From assembly GCA_022563885.1 (NCBI GenBank), contig JADFMM010000021.1, positions 1-39,563 on the forward strand: 39,563 bases of DNA. The letters are read 5' to 3'. Position numbers and translations under genes: made by a program. This document shows, one piece after another, positions 18,485 through 27,156 of the stretch. The stretch's first letter is position 1, and each line of letters begins with the position of its first letter. The stretch is from Planctomycetota bacterium. Lineage in GTDB: Bacteria; Planctomycetota; Phycisphaerae; Sedimentisphaerales; Anaerobacaceae. The notes beneath the pieces are model-generated. The model saw only the letters and a list, made by a program, of their open reading frames with translations, did not search any database and had not been told where the DNA came from.

Positions 18485-20461
18485 ATGAAAAACCGATGGA
18501 ACAACAGGGAAGCTGCCCGTCACAAGAGCCCCCTCGACCTGCGCGTCTACACCTCCCGGCTACTTGGCAAAGATCCCGATCTCGTCATGCATGGTGGGGG
18601 CAATACGTCGGTCAAGATCGCAGAGAAGAACCTCTTCGGCGAGGAAGAAGAACTCCTCTACGTGAAGGGAAGCGGGTGGGATCTGGCCAGCATCGAGAGA
18701 GAAGGGTTTGCGCCTGTTCGCATGGCGACTCTGCTCAAGATGGCGGCGCTGGATGAACTCAGTGACTCGGACATGGTCCGTTTCCAGCGGGCGGCGATGA
18801 CGAACCCCAACGCCCCCGCACCCTCGGTGGAAGCCATCCTCCACGCCATTATTCCCTTTCGTTTTGTCGACCACACCCATGCCGATGCCGTGGTGACGAT
18901 CACGAATACCCGTGACGGCAAGCGACGCCTCCGTGACATCTATGGGGACTCCGTCCTCATCGTTCCCTATGTCATGCCCGGATTCATCCTGGCCCGGGAA
19001 ATAGGACAGATGACCCGGCGGGTGGATTGGCAGGCACTCAAGGGCATGGTGTTGCTAAACCACGGCGTCTTCACCTGGTCGGACGACGCCCAAGAGAGCT
19101 ATGAGGCGATGATCTCCCTGGTCACCGCCGCGGAACGATACCTTAGCAGAGCATGCGGCAAGCTCTCCCTGCCGAACGCGAAGGCCACGAAGGCCGGCGA
19201 AGACCTCCTGGCCTTGGCGGCCGCACGAAAATCGGTCTCCGAGCTGCGCGGCGCGGCCGTGTTGGCGCGGCCGGACCGGGGCAAGGCGGCGCTGGCTTTC
19301 TCGCTGCTGAAGAACGTGGCCTCCATCGGCACGCGAGGCCCCATTACGCCGGATCACATCATTCGCACCAAACAAAAGCCGGTGCTGCTGAGCAAGAATC
19401 CTCAACGAGACATCGCACGATATGCGGAGCGTTATCGGGACTATTTCCTGCGAAACAAGCATGATTCGCTCTCTTGCCTCGACCCCGCCCCGCGCTGGGC
19501 CATCTGGCCGGGCGCCGGCACCGTTGCCTTCGGTAAGAATGCGGCGGAGATAGGCATCATCGGCGATATCGTGACCCACACGACCAAATGCATTCGACAG
19601 GCGGAGGCCTTGGGAGGCTGGAAACCCCTCCCGGAAAAACGGCTCTTCGAAATGGAATACTGGGAGCTGGAGCAGGCCAAGCTCAAGAAGGGCGGCGCTG
19701 CGCCTCTCTTCGAAGGAAAGGTCGTCCTGGTGACAGGGGCCGGCAGCGGGATTGGCAGGGCCTGCGTAGAGACCTTTGCCGCGCAGGGTGCCGCGGTCGC
19801 GGCGCTGGACGTCAAAAAGGCCATCACCCACGAATTCGACTCAGCGCAGATCGTGGGTATTCGTTGCGACTTGAATTCGTCGCAACAAATCGCCAAAGCG
19901 GTGGATCAAACCATCCGGCACTGGGGCGGGCTCGACATCGTCGTCAGCAATGCAGGGATCTTTCCCGCGAGTGAATCCATTGCCGACATGAGTCCCGCCA
20001 TTTGGGACAAGAGTCTGGCTGTGAACCTGACCGCTCACCAGCGCTTGCTCCAGCGCTGCATTCCCTATCTCTCCCAGGGCATCGACCCCACCGTCATTAT
20101 CAATGCCTCCAAAAACGTGCCGGCACCGGGACCCGGTGTCTCGGCCTACTCGGTCGCCAAGGCGGGCTTGACGCAATTGGCCCGGGTGGCGGCCCTGGAA
20201 TTCGCCCCCCAGGGCATTCGGGTCAACGTCGTGCATCCCAATGCCGTCTTCGACACCGGCATCTGGACGCACGATGTCTTACAGAAGCGGGCCAAGCACT
20301 ACGGCCAGACCATCGCAGAATACAAGAGAAACAACCTGCTGAAGACCCAGATCACCTCCCAAGATGTCGCCCGCCTGATCTGCACGCTGGCGGGCCCCGT
20401 CTTCTCCAAGACCACCGGCGCGCAGATCCCCATCGACGGCGGCAACGAACGCGTCATCTAA
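18485..20461 (+). CDS. Bifunctional class II aldolase/short-chain dehydrogenase
   Basis: 658-residue cytoplasmic fusion of the RhaD/RhaE (YuxG) type. Residues 1-400 are a class II aldolase: HGGGNTSVK near residue 36 binds the ketose phosphate, and the DHTHADAV and LLNHGVF motifs supply zinc ligands. From about residue 410 a Rossmann short-chain dehydrogenase follows, with the NAD motif VTGAGSGIGRA, the NAG motif (VVSNAGIF), the catalytic YSVAK and a final IDGGNERVI. In relatives the aldolase splits a sugar 1-phosphate such as rhamnulose 1-phosphate and the dehydrogenase oxidises the lactaldehyde product. No rhamnose isomerase or kinase is adjacent, so the sugar is uncertain. The ATG at 18485 lacks a strong ribosome-binding site. 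It is convergent with the ABC operon 31 bases downstream. Confidence 0.92.
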   Translation: MKNRWNNREAARHKSPLDLRVYTSRLLGKDPDLVMHGGGNTSVKIAEKNLFGEEEELLYVKGSGWDLASIEREGFAPVRMATLLKMAALDELSDSDMVRFQRAAMTNPNAPAPSVEAILHAIIPFRFVDHTHADAVVTITNTRDGKRRLRDIYGDSVLIVPYVMPGFILAREIGQMTRRVDWQALKGMVLLNHGVFTWSDDAQESYEAMISLVTAAERYLSRACGKLSLPNAKATKAGEDLLALAAARKSVSELRGAAVLARPDRGKAALAFSLLKNVASIGTRGPITPDHIIRTKQKPVLLSKNPQRDIARYAERYRDYFLRNKHDSLSCLDPAPRWAIWPGAGTVAFGKNAAEIGIIGDIVTHTTKCIRQAEALGGWKPLPEKRLFEMEYWELEQAKLKKGGAAPLFEGKVVLVTGAGSGIGRACVETFAAQGAAVAALDVKKAITHEFDSAQIVGIRCDLNSSQQIAKAVDQTIRHWGGLDIVVSNAGIFPASESIADMSPAIWDKSLAVNLTAHQRLLQRCIPYLSQGIDPTVIINASKNVPAPGPGVSAYSVAKAGLTQLARVAALEFAPQGIRVNVVHPNAVFDTGIWTHDVLQKRAKHYGQTIAEYKRNNLLKTQITSQDVARLICTLAGPVFSKTTGAQIPIDGGNERVI

Positions 20462-20492
20462 GGAATGGTCGTTACAGGTCCCAGGGCATATT

Positions 20493-21149
20493 TCACTGGA
20501 TGGAACCGTTTTTCATGGTGAGGATGCGTTGACCCATGGTGGATGCCTCTCCTCGATCATGGGTGACATAGAGCAGGGTAAAGCCGATTTCCCGGTGCCA
20601 TTTCAGTATTTCGGAGCGTAACTCCGCTCTGAGATCTTCATCCAGACTGGACAGGGGTTCATCCATGACCAGGATCTTCGGCTGTAACACCAAAGCCCGC
20701 GCAAGCGCCACGCGTTGCTGTTCACCTCCGGATAACTGTGCGGGTCTTGCATGGGCCCGGCTCTCCATGTGAACCAATTGCAACATCTCATGGATTCTTG
20801 AGAGGCGCTCCTGCTTGGGAGTTCCCTTTACTTTCAGACCGAAGGCCAGATTCCCGCTGACCGTCAAATGCGGCCACAGTGCCAAATCCTGGAACACCAT
20901 GCCCACCTGACGATCCTCGGGTTCGATGAGATTCCGACCGTCCTCGGCAACCGGAATGCCGTTGATTTCAATACGACCCTGGTCCGGGGCGATGAGTCCG
21001 GCCGCCAGTCGCAGGAGTGTCGTTTTCCCGCACCCGGACGGTCCCAGAATGGCCACGCGTTCTCCGGGGCCCACTTCCAGAGAGAGATCCTGTAGGACCT
21101 GTCGGTCTCCCAGGATCTTATGGACGGATTGAAATCGGATACTCGACAT
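20493..21149 (-). CDS. ABC transporter ATP-binding protein (FbpC/PotA-like, short)
   Basis: 218-residue ATPase with all motifs: Walker A GPSGCGKTTLL, Q-loop VGMVFQDLALWP, signature LSGGEQQRVALARAL, Walker B ILVMDEPLSSLD and the H-loop YVTHD. It resembles the ATPases of iron, sulfate and spermidine importers but lacks the C-terminal TOBE regulatory domain that usually brings these to about 350 residues. The start at 21149 has GGGGAGG directly ahead and lies inside the end of the permease gene (32-base overlap), so translation is coupled. It is the last gene of the porin-cytochrome-ABC operon. Confidence 0.94.
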   Translation of the reverse strand: MSSIRFQSVHKILGDRQVLQDLSLEVGPGERVAILGPSGCGKTTLLRLAAGLIAPDQGRIEINGIPVAEDGRNLIEPEDRQVGMVFQDLALWPHLTVSGNLAFGLKVKGTPKQERLSRIHEMLQLVHMESRAHARPAQLSGGEQQRVALARALVLQPKILVMDEPLSSLDEDLRAELRSEILKWHREIGFTLLYVTHDRGEASTMGQRILTMKNGSIQ

Positions 21150-22737
21150 GACCTCCCCAACATCCTTTCATCGCCAGAGACAGGAGACCCAAGGGGATCA
21201 GGGTCCCCAACACCATGATCATGCAGAGGGCGGCAATCAGATCCGATGAACCATTCGCCATCAGGGTGAAGGTCCGCACCGGCAAGGTGTCACAACCCGG
21301 CGGGTAGACCAGCATGGCCAGTTCTGTGTCTCGCATGCAAAATATGAAGGCCGTCAACCACGCGACTATTAGACCGGGACGGGCCAAGGGGATTAGAATC
21401 TGCCGAAACCGTCGCAGCCATCGGGCCCCTGCCATGCAGGCCGCCTCTTCCATGGAGGCTGGGATCTGTTCCAGGGTCGATACGGAAATCCGATGCGTCA
21501 ATGCGGCGTATTTCGCGACCAGGCCCAGCAGCAGGATCATCGGGGAGGCATAGACCGCCTGGGTGACGGGTCTGTTCCAGAGGAGAATCAGGCCGATTCC
21601 CAGAACAGAGCCAGGCAATGCGAAAAGAAACAGGATGATGGAATCCAGAAACATCCAAAACCGAAACGATCTATCGTGAACCAAATAGCCCGTCAACAAC
21701 CCCAACATCGTCAGAACAGTAGCGGCTATTGCCGAATAGACCAGGCTTCGCATGAGGCTGTGGCCTGCAAGCGTCCAGGCGCGTGGGTAGGCACTGGAAG
21801 ACAGGGACTCGAACAAGAGGGTGAGCAAGGGCAGTACGGTCCACATGAAACTGAGGGTACCCACAAGGATCAGAATCCCTACGCGACGCGATCGGTTCAA
21901 GGGTATGACCAGGCGTCTCTGCCCGTGGCCTATCGACTGAATGATGTATGTTTTCTTGCGCAAGCACAGTCTCTCGAATGCCAAGGCCATGAGTGTCAAG
22001 CCGATTAAGGGCATCGCCATCACCGTGGCTGCCCTGAAATCGTAAAACGCGGCGAATTGGGTGAAAAATTCCACAGGAAAGACATGGTATCTCAAGAAGT
22101 GAGGGACACCGAACTCCCCTAGTGTGAGAATAAACACCAGTAAGGCACTCAACATGACCGCCGGGAGGATCATGGGAATCGTCACATGCCTGAGCACCCC
22201 GGTCCAGGAGGCTACGATTCTGCCCGCTTCTTCCAGACGAGGCGGAATACCCCGGATAAAGGCCAGGGTCAATAACATCACCAGCGGAGAAAAAATCGAA
22301 GACAGAATCCATACGCATCCGGGTAAACCCAATAGCCAGTCCGATGTCACGGCGGCGACGGTCGGTCCCAACAGCCCGCGAACCAGGCCCTCTCTGCCCA
22401 GGATATGAAACCATGACACTGCCATAATGTAGGGTGGCACAAACAACGGCAGCGCATAGAGAACGGTAAAGGTCCGTCGCCAGGGTAGATCCGTCTTCCC
22501 GAGGATTAGCCCCAACGTCGTGCCCGTGACCGTGGAAACAAGGGCACAGAGCCCCGCTAGCACCAGGCTGCGCCCAAGGAGGATCCACTGATTTTTCGTG
22601 AAGAGCAAATCCCGGTAGGCATCGAATGTCAGTCTTCCCTCTTCGCTCACGCTCTGTATCAGCAAGAGCAGCAGCGGCAAAAGACCCGCCAGAAACAGGA
22701 ATCCCACCGCCAAGGACAAGACGATCCGTTTGGTCAT
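21118..22737 (-). CDS. Fused ABC transporter permease (FbpB-like)
   Basis: 539-residue inner-membrane protein with two copies of the binding-protein-dependent permease domain, each about 6 membrane helices, as in FbpB/HitB-type Fe(III) permeases. The two EAA loops that dock the ATPase are visible as RLEEAGRIVASWTG and SMEEAACMAGARWL, each followed by an IPLxRP or IPMILP segment. Start at the ATG at 22737. Its 3' end overlaps the ATPase gene. A hairpin repeat separates it from the binding-protein gene upstream. The fused form is usual for iron and thiamine-type importers. Confidence 0.93.
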   Translation of the reverse strand: MTKRIVLSLAVGFLFLAGLLPLLLLLIQSVSEEGRLTFDAYRDLLFTKNQWILLGRSLVLAGLCALVSTVTGTTLGLILGKTDLPWRRTFTVLYALPLFVPPYIMAVSWFHILGREGLVRGLLGPTVAAVTSDWLLGLPGCVWILSSIFSPLVMLLTLAFIRGIPPRLEEAGRIVASWTGVLRHVTIPMILPAVMLSALLVFILTLGEFGVPHFLRYHVFPVEFFTQFAAFYDFRAATVMAMPLIGLTLMALAFERLCLRKKTYIIQSIGHGQRRLVIPLNRSRRVGILILVGTLSFMWTVLPLLTLLFESLSSSAYPRAWTLAGHSLMRSLVYSAIAATVLTMLGLLTGYLVHDRSFRFWMFLDSIILFLFALPGSVLGIGLILLWNRPVTQAVYASPMILLLGLVAKYAALTHRISVSTLEQIPASMEEAACMAGARWLRRFRQILIPLARPGLIVAWLTAFIFCMRDTELAMLVYPPGCDTLPVRTFTLMANGSSDLIAALCMIMVLGTLIPLGLLSLAMKGCWGGHVEYPISIRP

Positions 22738-22818
22738 TACAGCCCCAGGGCAATCGCATGTAGATTCATAATGACTGTAACACGCTCTTCTTGTCCACGC
22801 CCACGGACATGCGAAGAG

Positions 22819-22911
22819 AAGTAATCAGTAATCAGTGGTAAAGTAATCAGTTTTTCGAGCCAAACCGATTACCGATTACTGTTTACTGATTACTGATTAC
22901 TGATTACTTTG
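22819..22911. repeat. Intercistronic hairpin of GTAATCA-type units
   Basis: The left arm (22819-22850) contains repeated AGTAATC units, and the right arm (22865-22911) is largely its reverse complement (TTACTGATTACTGATTAC). It lies within the ABC operon, between the binding-protein stop (22986) and the permease start (22737), so it would fold in the message just after the binding-protein cistron. A second copy starts at 39531. Confidence 0.75.
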
Positions 22912-22985
22912 ACGGTGGGAATCTGCCACAAATGGCGTCTTTCCCGCGGTACACGCGAACCTGGCACTTACATACGATAGCCCTG

Positions 22986-24008
22986 TTACAGCCCCACCCA
23001 CTCCTTGAGATAGGGTTGGATGGCCTGTAGGGTCTCGGCGACGCGGGCATAATCGATACGCATGACCTTGATTGCTTCAAGCGCTTTCATTTCCTTGGGG
23101 ATTTCCACGCCGCTGTGCAGAGGAATCTGGGCACAATCCGCAAAGGCCAGCTTGCGTTCGGTCTCCGGGGACAACAGGTAATCGATCAGTTTTCGTGCAT
23201 TATCCGGGTGACGGGCACCCTTAATCAACACCACGGCATTGGGAACGATCAGGCAGCCCGGCTCATCCGGTCCCTGGTCGGGATAGACCATCTCGATGGA
23301 TTTACCCTGTCGCATCCGGCTGACCGCATCGTCACTGTCGACCAGGCTGAAGGCATATCGTCCCGATGCGACAAAATCGGCGCTTTCTCCATTACTGGTC
23401 GATACACCGACAGCATTGGTCTTCATGGACGCCATGAATGCCATTGCTTTCTCATCCCCCCATTTGGAAAACAATGCGGCAATATGAACGGTCGTGGTCC
23501 CGAACAGCGGATTGGCGATCAAGCCCTGTCCTTTCCATTTCGGATCTGTGTAGGCGTGAATCGTCGTGGGCGGATCTTGGATCTGCTTGTTCACGACCAG
23601 GACACGGGCACGCGCCGAGAAGCCCGTCCAGTACCCCTCAGGGTCCCGATAGATTTCAGGAATTGCCTCAGCCTGGGGAGAACGATAGATGTCGGCGATG
23701 CCCTTCTGCTTGAGTACCTCCGCCCGAATGGGTTCATTGGCCCAGAACACATCGGCTTGCGGATTACCCTTCTCCGCAATCAATCGATTCATCACACCGG
23801 TACTCTTGGCCTCTTCCGTATCAAACACCGCCCTGACCTTGATGCCGGTTTCTTTCTCAAAATCCCTCAATATCGGTTCTGAAAAAACCTGGTCCACGCT
23901 GGCATAGACCACGACCTCTCGAACGGGAGGACGGTCCCGTTTTGCACACCCCGTCCAAGCGAGCGCCAAGAAAACACAAAACAAAGCAATATTGATCTCT
24001 CGTTTCAT
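22986..24008 (-). CDS. ABC transporter substrate-binding lipoprotein (Fe(III)-type family)
   Basis: 340-residue periplasmic binding protein. The start is the ATG at 24008 (MKREINIALF), with AAGGAG nine bases ahead; a TTG two codons earlier is too close to that site. The signal ends in a lipobox (LAWTGC, Cys at residue 21), so it is membrane anchored. The fold is the class II binding protein of the FbpA/PotD type (VVVYASVDQVFSEPILRDFE, ADVFWANEPIR, NPLFGTTTVHIAALF). Classical FbpA proteins bind Fe(III) through two adjacent Tyr in the C-terminal half; I see no such pair here (the region reads GRYAFSLVDSDDA). The substrate could be another metal, a ferric chelate or an organophosphonate. Gene order ties it to the porin and octaheme cytochrome upstream. 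Confidence 0.9.
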   Translation of the reverse strand: MKREINIALFCVFLALAWTGCAKRDRPPVREVVVYASVDQVFSEPILRDFEKETGIKVRAVFDTEEAKSTGVMNRLIAEKGNPQADVFWANEPIRAEVLKQKGIADIYRSPQAEAIPEIYRDPEGYWTGFSARARVLVVNKQIQDPPTTIHAYTDPKWKGQGLIANPLFGTTTVHIAALFSKWGDEKAMAFMASMKTNAVGVSTSNGESADFVASGRYAFSLVDSDDAVSRMRQGKSIEMVYPDQGPDEPGCLIVPNAVVLIKGARHPDNARKLIDYLLSPETERKLAFADCAQIPLHSGVEIPKEMKALEAIKVMRIDYARVAETLQAIQPYLKEWVGL

Positions 24009-24059
24009 TTTCAAGGACTCCTTGAGATTTTCGTTTAGGGATCGGCCTCAAGAGTCCTC

Positions 24060-25271
24060 CTACTTCTGCGTCCACTTCTTCAGTTCTTCGGCCGCCCATT
24101 CAACCGTTTCATCGGCGTGACAGCCGTTGCAACTGTTCGGCACGCCGTACTTGATCGTGTCGAGGGGTGAGATGAAATCAAAACTGTGATTGCGCGATTC
24201 GCCCGCCACGGAATTCTTGCCGGTCAGAGGCATGTGGCACTCGACGCATAGACTGCCCGCACTGGTAGGCTGGTGGTGAGTATGCCCGGACAGTGTTTTC
24301 CCACTGAGAGGTGCAAAGTTGTTCGGGCCGTGACAAGTCAGGCAAAGGGAATTGCTGGCGGCCGATTTGATGTTCATCGAACGGTGACGCGAACCGTGGG
24401 AGTCGTGGCAGTTCGTACATTGCAGTCCTGCGTGGTACATCACACTCTGCACGAAGGTGTTGCCCTGAACACGATTCTTGTGAGCCGTGCCATTTTGCCA
24501 GAACTCTGGCGTCACGCGACCCTCCTCGGGTTCAAAGGCCTGCCAGAACTTCGACAGGTCCATCCCGGGCAGGTAACCGACCGCCCACGCATATTCGTTG
24601 CCGGGGGGTTTGCCGGCCTGATGGCATGAGAGGCAGATGTCCATGGACCGAGCGGTACTGAGACGAGCCGGATTGACGATATTGTCGATCAGTGGCGCAT
24701 CGGCATGGGTTTTGCCGGGCCCGTGACAGCTCTCGCAGGCAATGTTCAATTCCGTCCACTTCTGCGTGTAATGATCCGACGCCACGCTGTGGCACCCCGC
24801 GCAGAGCTTGAAGTTGGAACGACTCTGCCAGTCTTGGTGATGGGGATACCACCAGTCGCCTCGTCCGCGATAGGGTTGCCACTTTTCCTGGCTCACGCTC
24901 CACTGGGCCGGATAGACCACGTCCATTTCGTCAATCTCACCGATGTACCTCTGTTTCCAGCGGCTGCCGATCACCCACTTGACGTCTTCGAGTTCAAATT
25001 GGCGATACTCGCTCGGTTGATTGAAATCCCCAACAATCGTTTTGTTCGGTCCCGATGCCACGGCCGGCTGAATCATCTTGGCATGCAGCGTTCCCTTCCA
25101 TCCGTCGAAGTGCGCCTCATGACACTCCGCGCAGCGGGCCGAGCCGACGTATTGGCTCTGATCGATTCGTTGCCATTGGAAAGGCTCTTCGCTGGTGGCC
25201 TTTGTTTGGGCAGTCCCAGGTGAGAGAAAGATCCCCTCAAGAAACACGACGACAAGAATGATGCATCTCAT
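24060..25271 (-). CDS. Octaheme c-type cytochrome
   Basis: 403-residue periplasmic cytochrome with a cleavable signal (MRCIILVVVFLEGIFLSPG). Eight CXXCH sites are visible: CAECH, CAGCH, CESCH, CLSCH, CTNCH, CLTCH, CVECH and CNGCH. The opening YVGSARCAECHEAHFDGWKG is typical of the cytochrome c554/octaheme and TPR-cytochrome group. A long haem-free stretch (VKWVIGSRWKQRYIGEIDEM) between sites 1 and 2 is also a feature of that group. All haem sites are standard CXXCH; no lysine-type CXXCK site is seen, so it is not a canonical nitrite reductase or hydroxylamine oxidoreductase. GAAAGGAG precedes the ATG. The porin gene is 52 bases upstream and the binding-protein gene 51 bases downstream on the same strand, suggesting periplasmic redox work on the transported substrate. 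Confidence 0.93.
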   Translation of the reverse strand: MRCIILVVVFLEGIFLSPGTAQTKATSEEPFQWQRIDQSQYVGSARCAECHEAHFDGWKGTLHAKMIQPAVASGPNKTIVGDFNQPSEYRQFELEDVKWVIGSRWKQRYIGEIDEMDVVYPAQWSVSQEKWQPYRGRGDWWYPHHQDWQSRSNFKLCAGCHSVASDHYTQKWTELNIACESCHGPGKTHADAPLIDNIVNPARLSTARSMDICLSCHQAGKPPGNEYAWAVGYLPGMDLSKFWQAFEPEEGRVTPEFWQNGTAHKNRVQGNTFVQSVMYHAGLQCTNCHDSHGSRHRSMNIKSAASNSLCLTCHGPNNFAPLSGKTLSGHTHHQPTSAGSLCVECHMPLTGKNSVAGESRNHSFDFISPLDTIKYGVPNSCNGCHADETVEWAAEELKKWTQK

Positions 25272-25323
25272 GGGTTAAGCTCCTTTCTTGTAGGTGCTCT
25301 TAGTCATTGAATCATCTTGGCTG

Positions 25324-26052
25324 CTACCAACTGAGGGCCAATCCCATTGTGAGCTGCCAATCGGGCGCGGCACGGGAAATGCCTCGTCGCACGCCCGCGT
25401 CCAGCGCGAGGCCAGGGCGAGAGGGCGGTTCCCAGATCACCCCGAGCAGACCGGAACTCTCTGCGGACTCGCCACGGGCACTTTCCCCGTTGATCTCGCC
25501 CACAAGTCTCCAATCGGGGCTAACGGGCAATTCCCCTATGACACCCCAGAGTCCAAAGGAATCTCTGTCAACACGGTCCAACCCGCCGCCGAAGTTGATA
25601 TGGTAGGTGAAAGGCGACAGTTGCCCGCTGACGATACCGATCGCCTCGAATCCAACCTGGTTCTCCTCCGTGACGGTCGAGGGGAACAAAAACCCGGCTT
25701 CCACGGCAAGGCTGAGTCCGGGTTGATCCTGGAGCGCTCCTTCCCGCAGGATGCCTTTTAGAAACAATGCGGGATCGACCCATTCGGACGCCTCTCCGGA
25801 CGGATGCTCCACTTCAAACTCTGCCACCAGTTCCCATGTGTCGGAGAGACCGTAGTTGTACACGATCTGGGGCGTGATGAAGGTGTCCTCGCCTTTGGAT
25901 CGCTCCCAGTTGAAATAACCCAGTTCGACCTCGGTCTCTCCACGCTCGACGACGTCTGCATCCGTCGATTCGAAGGGGCGGTAGCACCAAGCCGGCGCGG
26001 GCGCCATGAGCAGACCGAGCAGCAAAAGGCATAATTTTGTCTTTTGAATCAT
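25324..26052 (-). CDS. Outer-membrane beta-barrel (porin-like) protein
   Basis: 242 residues with a signal peptide ending near APAWCYRP. The mature part alternates hydrophobic and polar residues in strand-length stretches (TEVELGYFNW, TPQIVYNYGLSDTWELVAEFEVEH, AIERGVRRG-like ends) and finishes in LTMGLALSW, an aromatic C-terminal residue as recognised by the BAM machinery. About ten to twelve strands would fit. It resembles the transporter/MetA-pathway porin group rather than a general trimeric porin. It is the first gene of the operon that continues with the octaheme cytochrome and the ABC importer. A weak ribosome-binding site precedes the ATG. Confidence 0.8.
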   Translation of the reverse strand: MIQKTKLCLLLLGLLMAPAPAWCYRPFESTDADVVERGETEVELGYFNWERSKGEDTFITPQIVYNYGLSDTWELVAEFEVEHPSGEASEWVDPALFLKGILREGALQDQPGLSLAVEAGFLFPSTVTEENQVGFEAIGIVSGQLSPFTYHINFGGGLDRVDRDSFGLWGVIGELPVSPDWRLVGEINGESARGESAESSGLLGVIWEPPSRPGLALDAGVRRGISRAAPDWQLTMGLALSW

Positions 26053-26228
26053 TGCGATAATTCTCTAGTCAAGACCTGAATAGGACTAACTGCATAGATA
26101 ATCGTCCAACTTATGACAGACTGACTCCGCAAGCATTCTTATATGGAATGGGCGTGCTTGTCAACCGCCAATGGGACCCTGCTTTTGGCCTTATGCAGGC
26201 TTCGTGAATATCGATTTTGTAGAAAGAA

Positions 26229-26503
26229 TCAGTAGACCTGCCCGGAATGTTGCGCCCCATGGCAGTTCATGGTGCACATGCCCTGGAAGACGCCCGTGTC
26301 CACGAACTCCAGACGTTCCGTGCCCGAATCTCCGGAGACAATGCTCGTATCAAAGTTGGTCAGATGCGTGTGGTTGTTGCGGCTGTGGCAGGCATAGCAC
26401 AAGGCGTAGGCGAACTCACTTTCCGAGGTAAAGTCCGAGGTTTCGTAGTGATGTTTGAGCAGCGGCCGATAGATGGAGCCATGAGGTCCGCGGGTGGCGG
26501 ACC
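26229..26503 (-). pseudogene. Decayed partial copy of the large cytochrome's 3' end
   Basis: About 90% identical to the C-terminal end of the cytochrome gene at 27157-28809, including the same last residues (QHSGQVY and stop). It lacks the 114 bases between two copies of TGTTGCGGCT that are at 27303-27312 and 27417-27426 in the full gene; here the sequence continues straight across one copy. The deletion is in frame (38 codons) and removes the CSACH haem site. Homology stops abruptly at about 26503, so there is no N-terminal part. The unusual CX3CH motif is kept (CTMNCH). Confidence 0.85.
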
Positions 26504-26602
26504 AGAAGCTAACGGGGCAAGCGTAATCTCGGCGGGCAAGTAGCAGAAACCGGTCGTAGCGATTGGCGCCTGCAATGGACCTCCCAATGCATCAAGAACA
26601 TC

Positions 26603-26631
26603 TTGCCATTTTGACGCTATGATGCTATAAT
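26603..26631 (+). promoter_or_regulatory. Promoter of the toxin-antitoxin pair
   Basis: TTGCCA (26603-26608) and a perfect TATAAT (26626-26631) are 17 bases apart, ending 35 bases before the antitoxin ATG. The close spacing suits autoregulation by the antitoxin. The 26504-26602 stretch shows nothing else. Confidence 0.65.
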
Positions 26632-26666
26632 GCGTGCGACTCTGTTATCGTATTAGGAGTAAAGCC

Positions 26667-26900
26667 ATGTCAACACTAAGCAAGAAGGCGACTATTTATC
26701 TTGATCCAGACATTCATAGAGCCTTGAAGATTAAGGCGGCAGCCACCTCCACTTCCATTTCCGAGCTGATCGACAATGCGATTCGTCACGAACTTGCATT
26801 GGATGAAGAGGATCTGCGCACTTTTGATGATCGCGCCAGTGAGCCGACTGTATCGTTTGAGAAAGTGCTGAAGGATCTAAAGGCCAATGGCAAAGTTTAG
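26667..26900 (+). CDS. RelB/RHH-type antitoxin
   Basis: 77-residue antitoxin. The N-terminal half is a ribbon-helix-helix DNA-binding segment (KATIYLDPDIHRALKIKAAATSTSISELIDNAI), here in pieces: the beta strand ATIYLD, helix ALKIKAAA and helix ISELIDNAI. The acidic C-terminus (DEEDLRTFDD, SFEKVLKDLK) would wrap the toxin. The ATG at 26667 is preferred over one at 26634 because TAGGAG lies seven bases ahead. It overlaps the toxin gene by 14 bases. By family knowledge it neutralises the toxin and represses the shared promoter. Confidence 0.88.
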   Translation: MSTLSKKATIYLDPDIHRALKIKAAATSTSISELIDNAIRHELALDEEDLRTFDDRASEPTVSFEKVLKDLKANGKV

Positions 26901-27144
26901 CATAGAGATCAAGAAGTCAGCGATCAAGGAACTCAACGCCATTGTCAAGAAAGACTTAAAGAGAATCCTATCGAAAATACGTTCCCTTGCAGACGACCCT
27001 CGGCCGATGGGATGCGTAAGACTATCAGGACAGGAACGATATCGGCTCAGACAGGGAGATTATAGAATACTGTATTCGGTTGAAGATGATGTGTGCGTCG
27101 TGTATGTCGTTAAGATAGCTCATAGAAAAGATGTTTACCGCTAA
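26887..27144 (+). CDS. RelE/ParE-superfamily toxin
   Basis: 85-residue toxin of the RelE type, probably a ribosome-dependent mRNA interferase or a gyrase-directed ParE. The typical pattern is present: FSIEIKKSAIKELNAI, LSGQERYRLRQGDYRILYSV and a closing KIAHRKDVYR, which supplies the conserved basic and Tyr residues. The start overlaps the antitoxin end. It is convergent with the large cytochrome gene, whose stop is only 12 bases away, so read-through in either direction would produce antisense RNA. Confidence 0.9.
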   Translation: MAKFSIEIKKSAIKELNAIVKKDLKRILSKIRSLADDPRPMGCVRLSGQERYRLRQGDYRILYSVEDDVCVVYVVKIAHRKDVYR

Positions 27145-27156
27145 TACTGTTCTCTC

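Noticed and set aside
24060-25271. Nitrite reductase or hydroxylamine oxidoreductase identity for the octaheme cytochrome
   Set aside because: All eight sites are ordinary CXXCH, with no CXXCK or tyrosine cross-link motif, so a catalytic assignment is not supported.
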